A stretch of 51,331 nucleotides of DNA from NCBI GenBank assembly GCA_964489735.1, contig CAZBAL010000013.1, positions 1-51,331 of the forward strand. Reading direction: 5' to 3'. The position numbers and the translations under genes are program-made. Source of the stretch: Andreesenia sp964489735 (GTDB taxonomy: Bacteria > Bacillota > Clostridia > Tissierellales > Gottschalkiaceae). Below the pieces are notes generated by a model. That model was not told the DNA's origin. It did not search any database and saw only the letters and a program-made list of their open reading frames with translations. Position 1 is the first letter of the stretch. Every line of letters begins with the position of its first letter. Below are positions 31,852 through 40,862 of this stretch, in pieces.

Positions 31852-34174
31852 CTTTATCGCCCTCTATAAATACCTGTTCCAAAACTTCATCCATATTTTT
31901 AACTAACACATATTCCATTTCTTTTCTAACTTTATCCGGAACATCATCCAGATCTCTATTATTATCAAATGGCAGTATAACTTTCTTTATTCCAGCTCTA
32001 TGTGCTGCCAGAACTTTCTCTTTAATGCCACCAACAGGCAGAACAGTACCTCTCAGAGTAATTTCCCCTGTCATAGCAATTCCTTTATCAACTTTCTTTT
32101 CCGTCAGTGTTGAAATAACGGCAGTTGTCATAGCTATACCTGCAGAAGGTCCATCTTTTGGTATTGCTCCTTCAGGAACGTGTATATGAATATCTTTATC
32201 TTTGTAGAAATTCGGCTCTATATCAAGCTCTTTCGATCTGGATCTGATATATGAGATACCAGTCATAGCAGATTCTTTCATTATATCTCCAAGCTTTCCT
32301 GTAAGTTGAACCTTACCTGAACCAGGCATAATGTTTGCCTCTATAGATAAAGTGTCTCCCCCTACAGATGTCCAAGCCAGTCCTCTAACTAAGCCTACCT
32401 GACTCTCTTCAGATGCAAGTTCATATCTGAACTTTTTCTTTCCTAAATAATTTTCAAGATTGGCATTCGTTATTCTCGCGCTCTTTATTTCACCTTCAAC
32501 TATTCTTCTACCAGCTTTTCTGCAAAGATTAGCTATTTCTCTTTCAAGATTTCTAACCCCAGCTTCTTTAGTATAGTAATCTATAATTTCATAAAGGGCA
32601 TTGTCCGATATAGTTATTTGACTATCATCTAAACCATGTTCCTTTTTCTGCTTAGGTATAAGATACTCTTTAGCAATATTAAACTTCTCCTGTCTAGTAT
32701 AACCTGCTATTCTTATTACTTCCATCCTATCTAAAAGCGGTCCTGGAATTGTAGTAAGTGTATTCGCAGTAGTTATAAACATAACCTTTGACAGATCAAA
32801 CGGGAGCTCAAGGTAGTGATCTGTAAATGTCGAATTCTGTTCCGGATCCAGTACTTCTAGAAGTGCTGATGCCGGATCTCCTCTGAAATCTCCGCTGAGT
32901 TTGTCTATCTCATCTAGAAGGAATACAGGATTCTTAGTCCCGACTTTTCTTATAGATGATACGATTCTTCCCGGAATCGCACCTATATATGTTCTTCTGT
33001 GTCCTCTTATCTCGGCTTCATCTCTAACTCCACCAAGACTCATTCTAACAAACTCTCTTTCGACTGCTCTAGCAACCGATTTAGCTATTGATGTCTTACC
33101 AACCCCTGGAGGTCCAACAAGACACAGTATAGGAGCTTTTATCTCAGTAGCAAGCTTTCTTATAGAAAGGTACTCCAGTATTCTCTCCTTTACCTCTTTT
33201 AGTCCGTAATGATCTTCATCCAGTATCTCTCTCGATCTTTTAATATCGAGTACATCTTCAGTCTCTTTATCCCAAGGCAGATCCAGTATACAGTCTAAAT
33301 AGTTTCTTATAACTCCAGCTTCAGCTGTGCTTGAACCCATCTTACCAAGCTTCTGAATCTCAGAATTCACTTTGTCAGCTACTTCTTCAGGAAGATTCAT
33401 CTTCTCAGCTTTGTCTTTATACTGTCTCATTTCTTCAGTTTCTTCTACCTCTCCATCTCCGAGCTCTTTTTGTATTGCTCTCATCTGCTCTCTGAGATAG
33501 TAGTCTTTCTGAATCTTATTAATCTGCTTTCTTACTCTTCTATTTATCTTTTCCTCAATTTTTAGAATCTGAATCTCTTTTTCTATTATGACTCTAAGTT
33601 CTTCTAATCTTTTTTTAGGATCTAATATTTCAATTATGAGCTGCTTAGTCTTTATATTTATAGGCAGATATGATGCTACACTGTCTGCTAGCTTTGACGG
33701 TTCATCAATCTGCTCGAGGCTTACAATTGACTCAGGCGAAATCTTAGCTCCGATTGTAACTAGCTCTTCAAACGCTTCTAACAGAACTCTCTTAAGAGCC
33801 TCCGCCTCCATATCAACCTCAAACTCATCTTCATATTTAGATAAGTCCTCAATAACTACCTGAACAAAAGGTTCTTCAGCTACTATTGAATCTATTCTAC
33901 CCCTGCTTACGCCACTTACAAGAAGTCTTATAGCATCACCTGGTAGTTTAAGCATCTGCTTAACCTTACAGATAACACCTATATCATAATACTCTCCTTC
34001 TTTAGGGTCTTCAATCTCTGCATCTTTTTGAGAAGTTAAGAAAATCATCGAATCATCTTCCATAGCTGCTTCAAGTGCTGCTATAGATTTAGGTCTTCCA
34101 ATATCAAAATGTTGTACAGTGTTTGGAAGAATCGATATTCCTCTCAAAGGGATCATAGGCATTCTTTTTAACAT
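31838..34174 (-). CDS. lon: ATP-dependent protease Lon
   Basis: Hexameric AAA+ serine protease degrading misfolded and regulatory proteins. An N-terminal substrate domain (MPMIPLRGISILPNTV) is followed by a helical linker, the AAA+ module with GPPGVGKTS near 350 and LLDEIDKL, and the proteolytic domain with PKDGPSAGIAM (catalytic Ser 677) and the lysine of GGIKEKV (about 718). At 778 residues it is a standard LonA. TTAAGGAGG precedes the ATG. It begins 22 bases after the lacI-type gene, so it may be transcribed from that gene's promoter. Confidence 0.97.
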   Translation of the reverse strand: MLKRMPMIPLRGISILPNTVQHFDIGRPKSIAALEAAMEDDSMIFLTSQKDAEIEDPKEGEYYDIGVICKVKQMLKLPGDAIRLLVSGVSRGRIDSIVAEEPFVQVVIEDLSKYEDEFEVDMEAEALKRVLLEAFEELVTIGAKISPESIVSLEQIDEPSKLADSVASYLPINIKTKQLIIEILDPKKRLEELRVIIEKEIQILKIEEKINRRVRKQINKIQKDYYLREQMRAIQKELGDGEVEETEEMRQYKDKAEKMNLPEEVADKVNSEIQKLGKMGSSTAEAGVIRNYLDCILDLPWDKETEDVLDIKRSREILDEDHYGLKEVKERILEYLSIRKLATEIKAPILCLVGPPGVGKTSIAKSVARAVEREFVRMSLGGVRDEAEIRGHRRTYIGAIPGRIVSSIRKVGTKNPVFLLDEIDKLSGDFRGDPASALLEVLDPEQNSTFTDHYLELPFDLSKVMFITTANTLTTIPGPLLDRMEVIRIAGYTRQEKFNIAKEYLIPKQKKEHGLDDSQITISDNALYEIIDYYTKEAGVRNLEREIANLCRKAGRRIVEGEIKSARITNANLENYLGKKKFRYELASEESQVGLVRGLAWTSVGGDTLSIEANIMPGSGKVQLTGKLGDIMKESAMTGISYIRSRSKELDIEPNFYKDKDIHIHVPEGAIPKDGPSAGIAMTTAVISTLTEKKVDKGIAMTGEITLRGTVLPVGGIKEKVLAAHRAGIKKVILPFDNNRDLDDVPDKVRKEMEYVLVKNMDEVLEQVFIEGDKDEDR

Positions 34175-34196
34175 AAAATATCCTCCTTAAGCCTAA

Positions 34197-35243
34197 TTAA
34201 TCGCGGTTTAAATATTTGTATAAATTTATACCTTTTGAAGCACCATCAACCAATGTGCTTCTTCTTTCTACTATTTCTAAATCTATCTTATCGTTAACTA
34301 TCTTTTCATCTTTCTTATATATCATATTGATTATTTTTTTCATTGCAGTTTCTGCTATATCTTTTATTGGCAGATTCACCGTAGTTATAGTAGGCTCCAT
34401 AATCGATGAAAGTTCAATATTATCAAATCCAACTATAGATATGTCTTCCGGAACTTTTATGGAATTCTGAGTCAAGAAGTTGGCTGCACCTATAGCCATA
34501 AGGTCTGTTGCAAGAAATATCGAATCGATTTCTATATCTCTTTTGGACAATTCTTTCATGGCATCATATCCTCCCTTTAAGTTGAAAGGACTATATACAA
34601 CTCTATCCTTACTGTATTCTATGCCATTCTCTTTTAATGCCCATTCATAACCTTCTTCTCTCTCTTTCGATACATTTATCTGACTCTCTCCACCTACAAA
34701 TGCAATTTTTCTATTTCCTTTTTTTATAAGAAATTCGGTTGCAAGCTTCCCAGCATTGTAATTGTCAATATTTACAGATTTAATTCCACTCATATGTCCA
34801 TCTGATTTTTCGAGTACCACAACAGGTACTTTAATCTTATCTATGAGCTCGGCTATCTCTTTATTTTTCCTGAATATAGCATATATTATTCCATCTACTC
34901 TTTTTTGATGAAGCTCACTGAGGTATCTCTTCTCTCTCTCTATATCCCAGTTTGTATTGCACAAAAATATATTATAGTTATATTTTCCTGCAACCTTTTC
35001 AATAGATTTAGCTATTTCAGCAAAGTAAGGACTGGTAATATCAGGCACTATAAGCCCTATAGACCTAGTGATATCAGTCACCAACCCCCTAGCTAACTCA
35101 TTGGGTTTATAGTTTAATTCTTCTATTGCTTTGTTTACCTTTTCTCTTGTGGTCTGACTTACGTATCCACTATTGTTCAAAACTCTTGAAACGGTAGTTA
35201 TAGAAGTTTGGGCTAGTTTAGCAACATCTCTTATAGTCGCCAT
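34197..35243 (-). CDS. LacI-family transcriptional regulator
   Basis: Sugar-type repressor of unknown target. The N-terminal helix-turn-helix is TIRDVAKLAQTSITTVSRVLNNSGYVS, the hinge is YKPNELARGLV, and a periplasmic-binding-like effector domain follows (SIGLIVPDITSPYFAEIAKS, FLATDLMAIGAANFL, ISIVGFDNIELSS). Length is 348 residues. No sugar transport or catabolic gene is nearby. It sits between clpX and lon, normally close neighbours, with its own promoter carrying an ATCGAT-centred palindrome, and only 22 bases before lon. Confidence 0.93.
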   Translation of the reverse strand: MATIRDVAKLAQTSITTVSRVLNNSGYVSQTTREKVNKAIEELNYKPNELARGLVTDITRSIGLIVPDITSPYFAEIAKSIEKVAGKYNYNIFLCNTNWDIEREKRYLSELHQKRVDGIIYAIFRKNKEIAELIDKIKVPVVVLEKSDGHMSGIKSVNIDNYNAGKLATEFLIKKGNRKIAFVGGESQINVSKEREEGYEWALKENGIEYSKDRVVYSPFNLKGGYDAMKELSKRDIEIDSIFLATDLMAIGAANFLTQNSIKVPEDISIVGFDNIELSSIMEPTITTVNLPIKDIAETAMKKIINMIYKKDEKIVNDKIDLEIVERRSTLVDGASKGINLYKYLNRD

Positions 35244-35289
35244 AATAATACCCCCTTATAATCAATTTAATTGCTAGTCTTGGTAAATA

Positions 35290-35330
35290 AGCAATCGATT
35301 TAATTATATCATATTATCATGCTTAGCAAA
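35290..35330 (-). promoter_or_regulatory. Promoter and candidate operator of the lacI-type gene
   Basis: On the minus strand, TTTGCT (35330-35325), a 16-base spacer and TATAAT (35308-35303), immediately followed by TTAAATCGATTGCT, a LacI-family-like operator centred on CG (two mismatches to a cre-type consensus). The layout suggests autoregulation. Confidence 0.5.
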
Positions 35331-35358
35331 TGGGTAAATGAAAAGAAACCACAATAGC

Positions 35359-35390
35359 AAAAAGTCTACAAAATATTTTGTAGACTTTTT
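35359..35390 (-). terminator. clpX terminator
   Basis: A perfect 32-base palindrome (AAAAAGTCTACAAAAT and its complement) with T runs on both strands. It separates tig-clpP-clpX from the lacI-type gene. Confidence 0.85.
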
Positions 35391-35423
35391 TATAGTTTCT
35401 AAATCAATATGATTCGCTTTTTA

Positions 35424-36683
35424 CTAGTTTTTTTGTTCTTTTTCTATTGACTCCGGCGATTTGAGAATAAGCTTCGGCTCTACCTTGTTGATTACCGAAT
35501 CTTTTGTAATTATACATTTCTCAATATCATCTCTAGATGGAAGTTCATACATTATATCAAGCATGATTTCTTCTAGAATTCCTCTGAGTCCTCTAGCTCC
35601 TGTTTTTCTCTCTATAGCTTTCTTAGCTATTTCTTTTAGAGCATCTTCCTCAAACTCCAGATCCACTCCATCAATACAGAACAATTCCTTATACTGCTTA
35701 ACCAAAGCATTCTTTGGTTCTGTCAATATCTTTATCATTGAGTCTTCATCCAGGTGATTCAAAGTAACCACAACCGGTAATCTTCCTATGAACTCTGGAA
35801 TTAGTCCAAACTTCAGTAAATCTTCCGGTCTTAACTGTTCAAGTATTTTTTCATCACTCACATCTTCTTTTGATTCAATATTTGCACCGAATCCCATAGC
35901 CTTCTGTCCAACTCTCTGCTGGATAATATCTGCCACACCATCAAATGCACCACCAACAATGAACAGAACATTGCTAGTATCTATCTGGAGGAACTCCTGA
36001 TGAGGATGCTTTCTCCCACCTTGAGGCGGAACACTCGCAACCGTACCTTCTAATATCTTAAGCAGCGACTGCTGAACACCTTCACCGCTTACATCTCTGG
36101 TAATAGAAGGATTTTCTGATTTTCTTGCTATTTTATCTATCTCATCTATATATATAATTCCTTTTTCTGCTCTTTCAATATCATATTCTGCACTTTGAAT
36201 AAGCTTAAGCAGAATATTCTCAACATCTTCTCCTACATAGCCTGCTTCTGTAAGTGAAGTAGCATCAGCTATAGTGAATGGAACATTGAGTATTCTCGCA
36301 AGAGTCTGAGCTAAAAGAGTTTTTCCAGATCCTGTAGGTCCAATCATAATTATATTACTTTTTTGAAGCTCTACATCCGGATTATTAGCTTTTGTATTTA
36401 TTCTCTTATAGTGATTGTAAACAGCCACCGCTAGAGCTTTTTTTGCCTTATCCTGCTGAATTACATATTCATCAAGTACTGATTTTATCTCTGATGGAAT
36501 TGGTAAGTCTTCAAACTCTAAGTTTTCAACTTCATCCATTTCATCCTGTACAATTTCCTGGCATAGAGAAATACATTCATTACATATATAGACATTCGGT
36601 CCTGCAACAAGTCTGTTTACCTGCTCCTGACTTTTTCCACAAAATGAGCATTTAAGCTTTTTGTCATCTGAATTGTTTGTCAT
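35424..36683 (-). CDS. clpX: ATP-dependent Clp protease ATP-binding subunit ClpX
   Basis: AAA+ unfoldase that feeds proteins to ClpP. The N-terminal four-cysteine zinc domain reads CSFCGKSQEQVNRLV then CNEC (about 12-37). GPTGSGKTLLAQTLA is the Walker A, IIYIDEIDKIARK the Walker B, and GRLPV and the C-terminal KTGARGLRGILE (sensor 2) follow. At 419 residues it is full length. Twenty bases separate it from clpP. Confidence 0.97.
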   Translation of the reverse strand: MTNNSDDKKLKCSFCGKSQEQVNRLVAGPNVYICNECISLCQEIVQDEMDEVENLEFEDLPIPSEIKSVLDEYVIQQDKAKKALAVAVYNHYKRINTKANNPDVELQKSNIIMIGPTGSGKTLLAQTLARILNVPFTIADATSLTEAGYVGEDVENILLKLIQSAEYDIERAEKGIIYIDEIDKIARKSENPSITRDVSGEGVQQSLLKILEGTVASVPPQGGRKHPHQEFLQIDTSNVLFIVGGAFDGVADIIQQRVGQKAMGFGANIESKEDVSDEKILEQLRPEDLLKFGLIPEFIGRLPVVVTLNHLDEDSMIKILTEPKNALVKQYKELFCIDGVDLEFEEDALKEIAKKAIERKTGARGLRGILEEIMLDIMYELPSRDDIEKCIITKDSVINKVEPKLILKSPESIEKEQKN

Positions 36684-36702
36684 CGCGATTCCCCATTCGA
36701 AA

Positions 36703-37284
36703 TTATTTTCTAGTTATAACCTCATCGATTATGCCATACTCTTTGGCTCTATCAGCTGTCATGAAATTATCTCTATCAGTATCTTTTTCAATTATCTCTA
36801 AAGGCTGTCCTGTTCTTTCACTTAAGATTTCATTTAATCTGCTTCTCATCTCTATGATTCTCTCAGCATGAATTCTGATATCTTCTGCCTGACCCCTAGT
36901 TCCTCCTAGAGGCTGATGAATCATTATTTCTGAGTTTGGTAAAGCAAATCTCTTTCCTTTTGTACCTGCCGCTAATAAGAACGCACCCATGCTTGCTGCC
37001 ATTCCTATACAGATTGTAGATACATCTGGTTTAATATACTGCATAGTATCATATATAGCAAATCCTGAAGTAATTGACCCTCCCGGACTGTTTATATATA
37101 TTTGAATATCCTTGTCTGGATCTTCAGCTTCTAAAAAGAGCAATTGTGCAACAACAAGGCTTGCAGTAACATCATTTATTTCATCACTTATAAATATTAT
37201 TCTCTCTTTTAATAATCTCGAGTAAATATCGTATGATCTTTCTCCTCTACCTGTCTGTTCAACAACTACTGGAACTAATGCCAT
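36703..37284 (-). CDS. clpP: ATP-dependent Clp protease proteolytic subunit ClpP
   Basis: Serine protease forming a tetradecameric chamber. The catalytic Ser lies in GMAASMGAFLLAAG (about residue 97), the His in EIMIHQPLGG (about 122) and the Asp in ERDT-like EKDTDRDNFM (about 171). The N-terminal loop VPVVVEQTGRGERSYDIYSRLL is complete, and at 193 residues it is normal. GGGGGCGA precedes the ATG. Between tig and clpX in one operon. Confidence 0.98.
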   Translation of the reverse strand: MALVPVVVEQTGRGERSYDIYSRLLKERIIFISDEINDVTASLVVAQLLFLEAEDPDKDIQIYINSPGGSITSGFAIYDTMQYIKPDVSTICIGMAASMGAFLLAAGTKGKRFALPNSEIMIHQPLGGTRGQAEDIRIHAERIIEMRSRLNEILSERTGQPLEIIEKDTDRDNFMTADRAKEYGIIDEVITRK

Positions 37285-37316
37285 ATCAATCGCCCCCGTT
37301 AATTTTATTATATTAT

Positions 37317-38603
37317 TTATGATATTTTAGCATTTTCAACTAATAAATCTACTGTTTTCTTTTTAACTATAGTCTTTTTCAGATAGTCCATATCATCATC
37401 AGTAAGATTTTGTCTTAATTTATCTACTTCTTGTCCATACTGCTTAGAAAGCGTTAGAAGTTCTTCTTCAATATCATCTTCTGAAACTTCTATGTTTTCT
37501 TTTTCTCCTATAGCTTCAAGAACTAGATCAGCTTTAACAAATCTTTCAGCATTATCTCTAAACTGGTTTCTGAAATCTTCTAAATTAGATTTTGTAAGTT
37601 CAAGATATTTTTCTAAATCAAGTCCCTGATAGCTAAGTCTGTGTGCAAAGTCGTTCATATTCATATCTATTTGATTTTCTATCATAGCTTCTGGTATATC
37701 AACTTTTGCATTGTCACAAGCAGCTTCAACTATTTTATCTTCAACTTCTATTCTAGCTTCTTCTTCTTTTTGCTTAGTAAGTCTTTCTTTTATATCTGCT
37801 TTAAGCTCTTCTAAAGTATCAAATTCACTAACATCTTTAGCTAATTCATCATCTATTTCTGGTGATTCTTTTACTTTTATTTCAAGGACTTTAACTTTGA
37901 ATAGTGCGTCCTTTCCAGCTAAATGCTCAGCATGGTACTCTTCTGGGAAAGTAACATTTACTTCTACATCTTCACCAGCTTCTTTACCAACTAGCTGCTC
38001 TTCGAATCCAGGGATGAATGAACCTGATCCTATTTCTAATGTTTGGTTTTCAGCAGTTCCACCTTCAAACTGCTCATCTCCTACATATCCTTCATAGTTT
38101 AACGCTATGATATCTCCATTTTCTATAGCTCTGTCTTCAACTGCAACAAGTCTAGAGTTTGCATCTTGAATGCTCTTTAACTCTAGTTCTACAGCTTCAT
38201 CTTCTATTGTATATTCAGCTTTTTCTACTTCAAGCCCTTTATAATCTCCAAGTTCAACTTCAGGCTTAACAGTAACTTCTACCATGAATACTGCATCCTT
38301 GCCTTCTTCTACCTCTTCGCTAACTATCATAGGTCTATCAACCGGCTCTAAATTATGCTCTTTTATAGCACTTGAGTATTCTCCTGGGAATATTTGATTG
38401 ATTGCTTCTTCTATGAATACACCTTCTCCATAATTAACTTCGATTATCTTTCTTGGTGCTTTTCCTTTTCTGAACCCTGGAACATTGAATCTTCCTCTGT
38501 TCTTTTTGTATGCTTCATCTAATGCCTTTTTGAAATCTCCAGCTGGTATTTCAATCTTAAGTGTTACTATATTATTTTCTTTCTTTTCAATTACTGAGCT
38601 CAT
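37317..38603 (-). CDS. tig: Trigger factor
   Basis: Ribosome-bound chaperone and peptidyl-prolyl isomerase for nascent chains. The ribosome-binding signature FNVPGFRKGKAPRKII lies near residues 38-53, the FKBP-like domain at about 150-235 (GDIIALNYEGYVGDEQFEGG), and the rest is the helical chaperone domain. The ATG at 38603 is preferred because the in-frame GAGGTA just upstream is its ribosome binding site; length is 428 residues. First gene of tig-clpP-clpX. Confidence 0.96.
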   Translation of the reverse strand: MSSVIEKKENNIVTLKIEIPAGDFKKALDEAYKKNRGRFNVPGFRKGKAPRKIIEVNYGEGVFIEEAINQIFPGEYSSAIKEHNLEPVDRPMIVSEEVEEGKDAVFMVEVTVKPEVELGDYKGLEVEKAEYTIEDEAVELELKSIQDANSRLVAVEDRAIENGDIIALNYEGYVGDEQFEGGTAENQTLEIGSGSFIPGFEEQLVGKEAGEDVEVNVTFPEEYHAEHLAGKDALFKVKVLEIKVKESPEIDDELAKDVSEFDTLEELKADIKERLTKQKEEEARIEVEDKIVEAACDNAKVDIPEAMIENQIDMNMNDFAHRLSYQGLDLEKYLELTKSNLEDFRNQFRDNAERFVKADLVLEAIGEKENIEVSEDDIEEELLTLSKQYGQEVDKLRQNLTDDDMDYLKKTIVKKKTVDLLVENAKIS

Positions 38604-38706
38604 TTCTACCTCCAAAATTTATCTTTTTTATCGTTTTTCCGTATCAAAAATTCGTGCCACTTCACAACAGAATTCATGATTATTATGGCTATATTTCAAC
38701 TATAAC

Positions 38707-38735
38707 ATTATATCATATATTCACCTTGTATCCAA
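38707..38735 (-). promoter_or_regulatory. tig promoter
   Basis: On the minus strand TTGGAT, 17 bases, TATAAT. No CtsR-type GGTCAAA repeats were seen around it. Confidence 0.7.
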
Positions 38736-38819
38736 CTCATTATTGTATTCCATTGACATCTGGCAATTTTGATTGCTAATTACGATAACCGACTGCGATA
38801 ATTTTGTTTAAATATATAC

Positions 38820-38854
38820 AAAAAAACTCTTGTTTTTAATAAACAAGAGTTTTT
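38820..38854 (-). terminator. Terminator of the solitary tRNA-Leu
   Basis: On the minus strand, AAAACTCTTGTTT pairs with AAACAAGAGTTTT, followed by a T run. Confidence 0.88.
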
Positions 38855-38859
38855 CATTC

Positions 38860-38943
38860 TGGTGCGGAAGAGAGGACTTGAACCCCCACGTCGAAGACAC
38901 TAGATCCTAAGTCTAGCGCGTCTGCCAGTTCCGCCACTTCCGC
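38860..38943 (-). tRNA. tRNA-Leu (anticodon TAG), copy 1
   Basis: Acceptor GCGGAAG pairs with CTTCCGC; the anticodon loop reads CTTAGGA within CTAGACTTAGGATCTAG; a long variable arm and the GGTTCAAGTCC T-arm are present, and CCA is encoded. The 84-base gene is identical to the copy at 42760-42843. Confidence 0.96.
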
Positions 38944-38983
38944 ATATCTTTTTTTATGTCCCTTTTTCTTGGGAACATTATTA

Positions 38984-39012
38984 ATCTTACCACGCCCATA
39001 TTTCTTTGTCAA
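38984..39012 (-). promoter_or_regulatory. Promoter of the solitary tRNA-Leu
   Basis: On the minus strand TTGACA, 17 bases, TAAGAT. This shows that copy 1 is probably expressed. Confidence 0.75.
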
Positions 39013-39059
39013 CAAGTTTTAGAAACTTTTTTTATTTTTCATAATTTTTTTTCATCAAC

Positions 39060-39077
39060 TATGCTATAATTAGCATA
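39060..39077 (+). promoter_or_regulatory. Extended -10 inside a palindrome, upstream of the UbiA-type gene
   Basis: TATGCTATAATTAGCATA is a palindrome with 7-base arms and contains TGCTATAAT, an extended -10 element. A repressor bound here would block the promoter. Confidence 0.5.
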
Positions 39078-39110
39078 AAGTTGATGTTTTTAATGAACAG
39101 GGGTGATAAT

Positions 39111-39962
39111 GTGACTCTATTAAAACTTCTAAGAGTCAAACAGTGGATAAAAAACTTCTTTGTTTTTGGCGCCTTAATATTTTCATTTAAATTTACAGAT
39201 GCAAATAGTATACTTCGCTCTGTAATAGCATTTATTCTATTCAGCATGATTTCTTCATCTGTCTATATTATGAATGATATTTCAGACATAGATAAAGACA
39301 GAGCCCATCCTAGAAAAAGATATAGACCAATAGCCAGCGGCGAAATATCTATAGAAAAAGCCAGATTGATTATGATAGCTTTGATTGCAATTACAATTAT
39401 TGTGTCATTATTAGTAAATAAATATGTGACAATTATGTTAGCTTTATATTTCATCAACAATATACTGTATTCTCAATTTATTAAAAATATAGTTATTCTG
39501 GATGTTATGTCCATAGCATTAGGATTTATACTCAGAGTTCTTACGGGTGGACTTGCAATTGGTGTAGCTCTTTCACCTTGGATAATTCTTTGTACGCTTT
39601 TCATATCGCTTTTTTTGGGCTTTGAAAAAAGATCTGCTGAAATGAAAATTATGGGTCCAGATTCCAGATCCAGCAGAGCAATATTAGAGCACTACAACGT
39701 TGAAATGCTGGAGCAGTTCATAACAATTTCTTCAGCTTGTACAATGGTATTTTATGCGCTTTATACAACACTTGTTCATCCTGATAAACCTATGTACATC
39801 ACAAACCTGTTCGTAATATACGGTATGTTCAGATATAAATATCTGGTTTCAATAAAAGGCGAAGGAGAAAGTCCATCAGATGCTGTTATGAGGGATATAT
39901 CAATAATTACCACAGTTATTCTCTGGACTATTTCATGTATAATTATATTTAAATTTTTCTAA
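39111..39962 (+). CDS. UbiA-family prenyltransferase, polyprenyl-phosphate phosphoribosyltransferase-like
   Basis: Integral membrane enzyme of about 283 residues and eight or nine hydrophobic segments. The start LLKLLRVKQWIKNFFVFGALIFS and the Mg-binding motif NDISDIDKDRAHPRKRYRPI (about 66-85) are typical of decaprenyl-phosphate 5-phosphoribosyltransferase-type UbiA proteins, which join PRPP to a polyprenyl phosphate. The GTG at 39111 is preferred because AGGGGTGA lies just before it; upstream ATGs in frame lack a site. Other UbiA substrates cannot be excluded. It is followed by an HAD phosphatase that could remove the 5-phosphate. Confidence 0.8.
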   Translation: MTLLKLLRVKQWIKNFFVFGALIFSFKFTDANSILRSVIAFILFSMISSSVYIMNDISDIDKDRAHPRKRYRPIASGEISIEKARLIMIALIAITIIVSLLVNKYVTIMLALYFINNILYSQFIKNIVILDVMSIALGFILRVLTGGLAIGVALSPWIILCTLFISLFLGFEKRSAEMKIMGPDSRSSRAILEHYNVEMLEQFITISSACTMVFYALYTTLVHPDKPMYITNLFVIYGMFRYKYLVSIKGEGESPSDAVMRDISIITTVILWTISCIIIFKFF

Positions 39963-40105
39963 TTTTAAAGTCTAAGGATATAAAGTGATAAAATGAATAT
40001 AAAGTTTTAAACAGTCCAATATTCGACTGCATGAATAAGAATTGCAGTAAATTCATTAAGTTATAGTTGAGTGTTTAATAACTTCAACAGAAAGAGAGGA
40101 ATAAA

Positions 40106-40735
40106 TTGAAAAAACAATTCGCACTATTTGATGTTGATAAGACACTGTTAGCTGGGGACTCTATGTTTTCCCTCATGTTTTGGACATGGAAAAAGCATCC
40201 AAAATCTATAATTCCTTCAGTTTTTAATGTAGGTCTCGGAATAGTCAGATATATTTTCACAGGTCTCAAAGATATCAGACCTTTGAAAAATGGAATTTTC
40301 TATGTCGTTAAGTACCTCGATGATTCAGAAGTTGCTCAGTTCACAGAGGAAGTTCTATATGACAAGAAGTTCTACAGTGATGCGCTGGATGAGCTGAATT
40401 ACCACAGAGAAAAGGGCAGTTTTATCCTTCTTGTATCCGCATCACCGGAAAAATATCTTAAACACTTTTCCAACCTGATACCAAGTGATAAGATAATTGG
40501 AACTAGAATAGATGAAAATGGAAAGATCATAGGTGAAAACTGCAAATCAGTAGAGAAAGTAGAAAGAATAAATAAGTGGCTAGATGAAAACAATCTAGAG
40601 ATCGACTATGATAACAGTGTAGGTTATTCAGATTCTTTTACTGCTGATGAACCTATGCTTAAACTTGTTAAGAACAGATATCTTATAAATTCTAAAAAGA
40701 ATATTGAAGGATATAAAAATCTGAATTGGAAATAA
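40106..40735 (+). CDS. HAD-superfamily phosphatase, subfamily IB
   Basis: A 209-residue HAD hydrolase. Motif I is ALFDVDKTLLAGDS with the nucleophile Asp at 9 and acid Asp at 11, motif II SASPE, and motif IV YSDSFTADEPML. The subfamily IB insert lies between. It starts with TTG, preceded by AGAGAGGA. The pairing with a phosphoribosyltransferase-type UbiA suggests a polyprenyl-phosphoribose 5-phosphate phosphatase role (inference); phosphoserine-phosphatase-like functions are possible. Confidence 0.82.
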   Translation: MKKQFALFDVDKTLLAGDSMFSLMFWTWKKHPKSIIPSVFNVGLGIVRYIFTGLKDIRPLKNGIFYVVKYLDDSEVAQFTEEVLYDKKFYSDALDELNYHREKGSFILLVSASPEKYLKHFSNLIPSDKIIGTRIDENGKIIGENCKSVEKVERINKWLDENNLEIDYDNSVGYSDSFTADEPMLKLVKNRYLINSKKNIEGYKNLNWK

Positions 40736-40796
40736 GATGCAAAACAGTTTCTGAAAAACAGTTCTAAGTTAATAATTAACAAGAAAATATATATGA

Positions 40797-40842
40797 AAAA
40801 GCTGCTTGAGTGTACTGTTATTTACTCAAGCAGCTTTTATTT
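40797..40842. terminator. Bidirectional terminator between the HAD and glycosyltransferase-like genes
   Basis: A perfect 15-bp stem (AAAAGCTGCTTGAGT with ACTCAAGCAGCTTTT), loop of 12, A/T runs on both sides. Serves both convergent genes. Confidence 0.9.
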
Positions 40843-40862
40843 TCGATATGATCTTACTGTTC

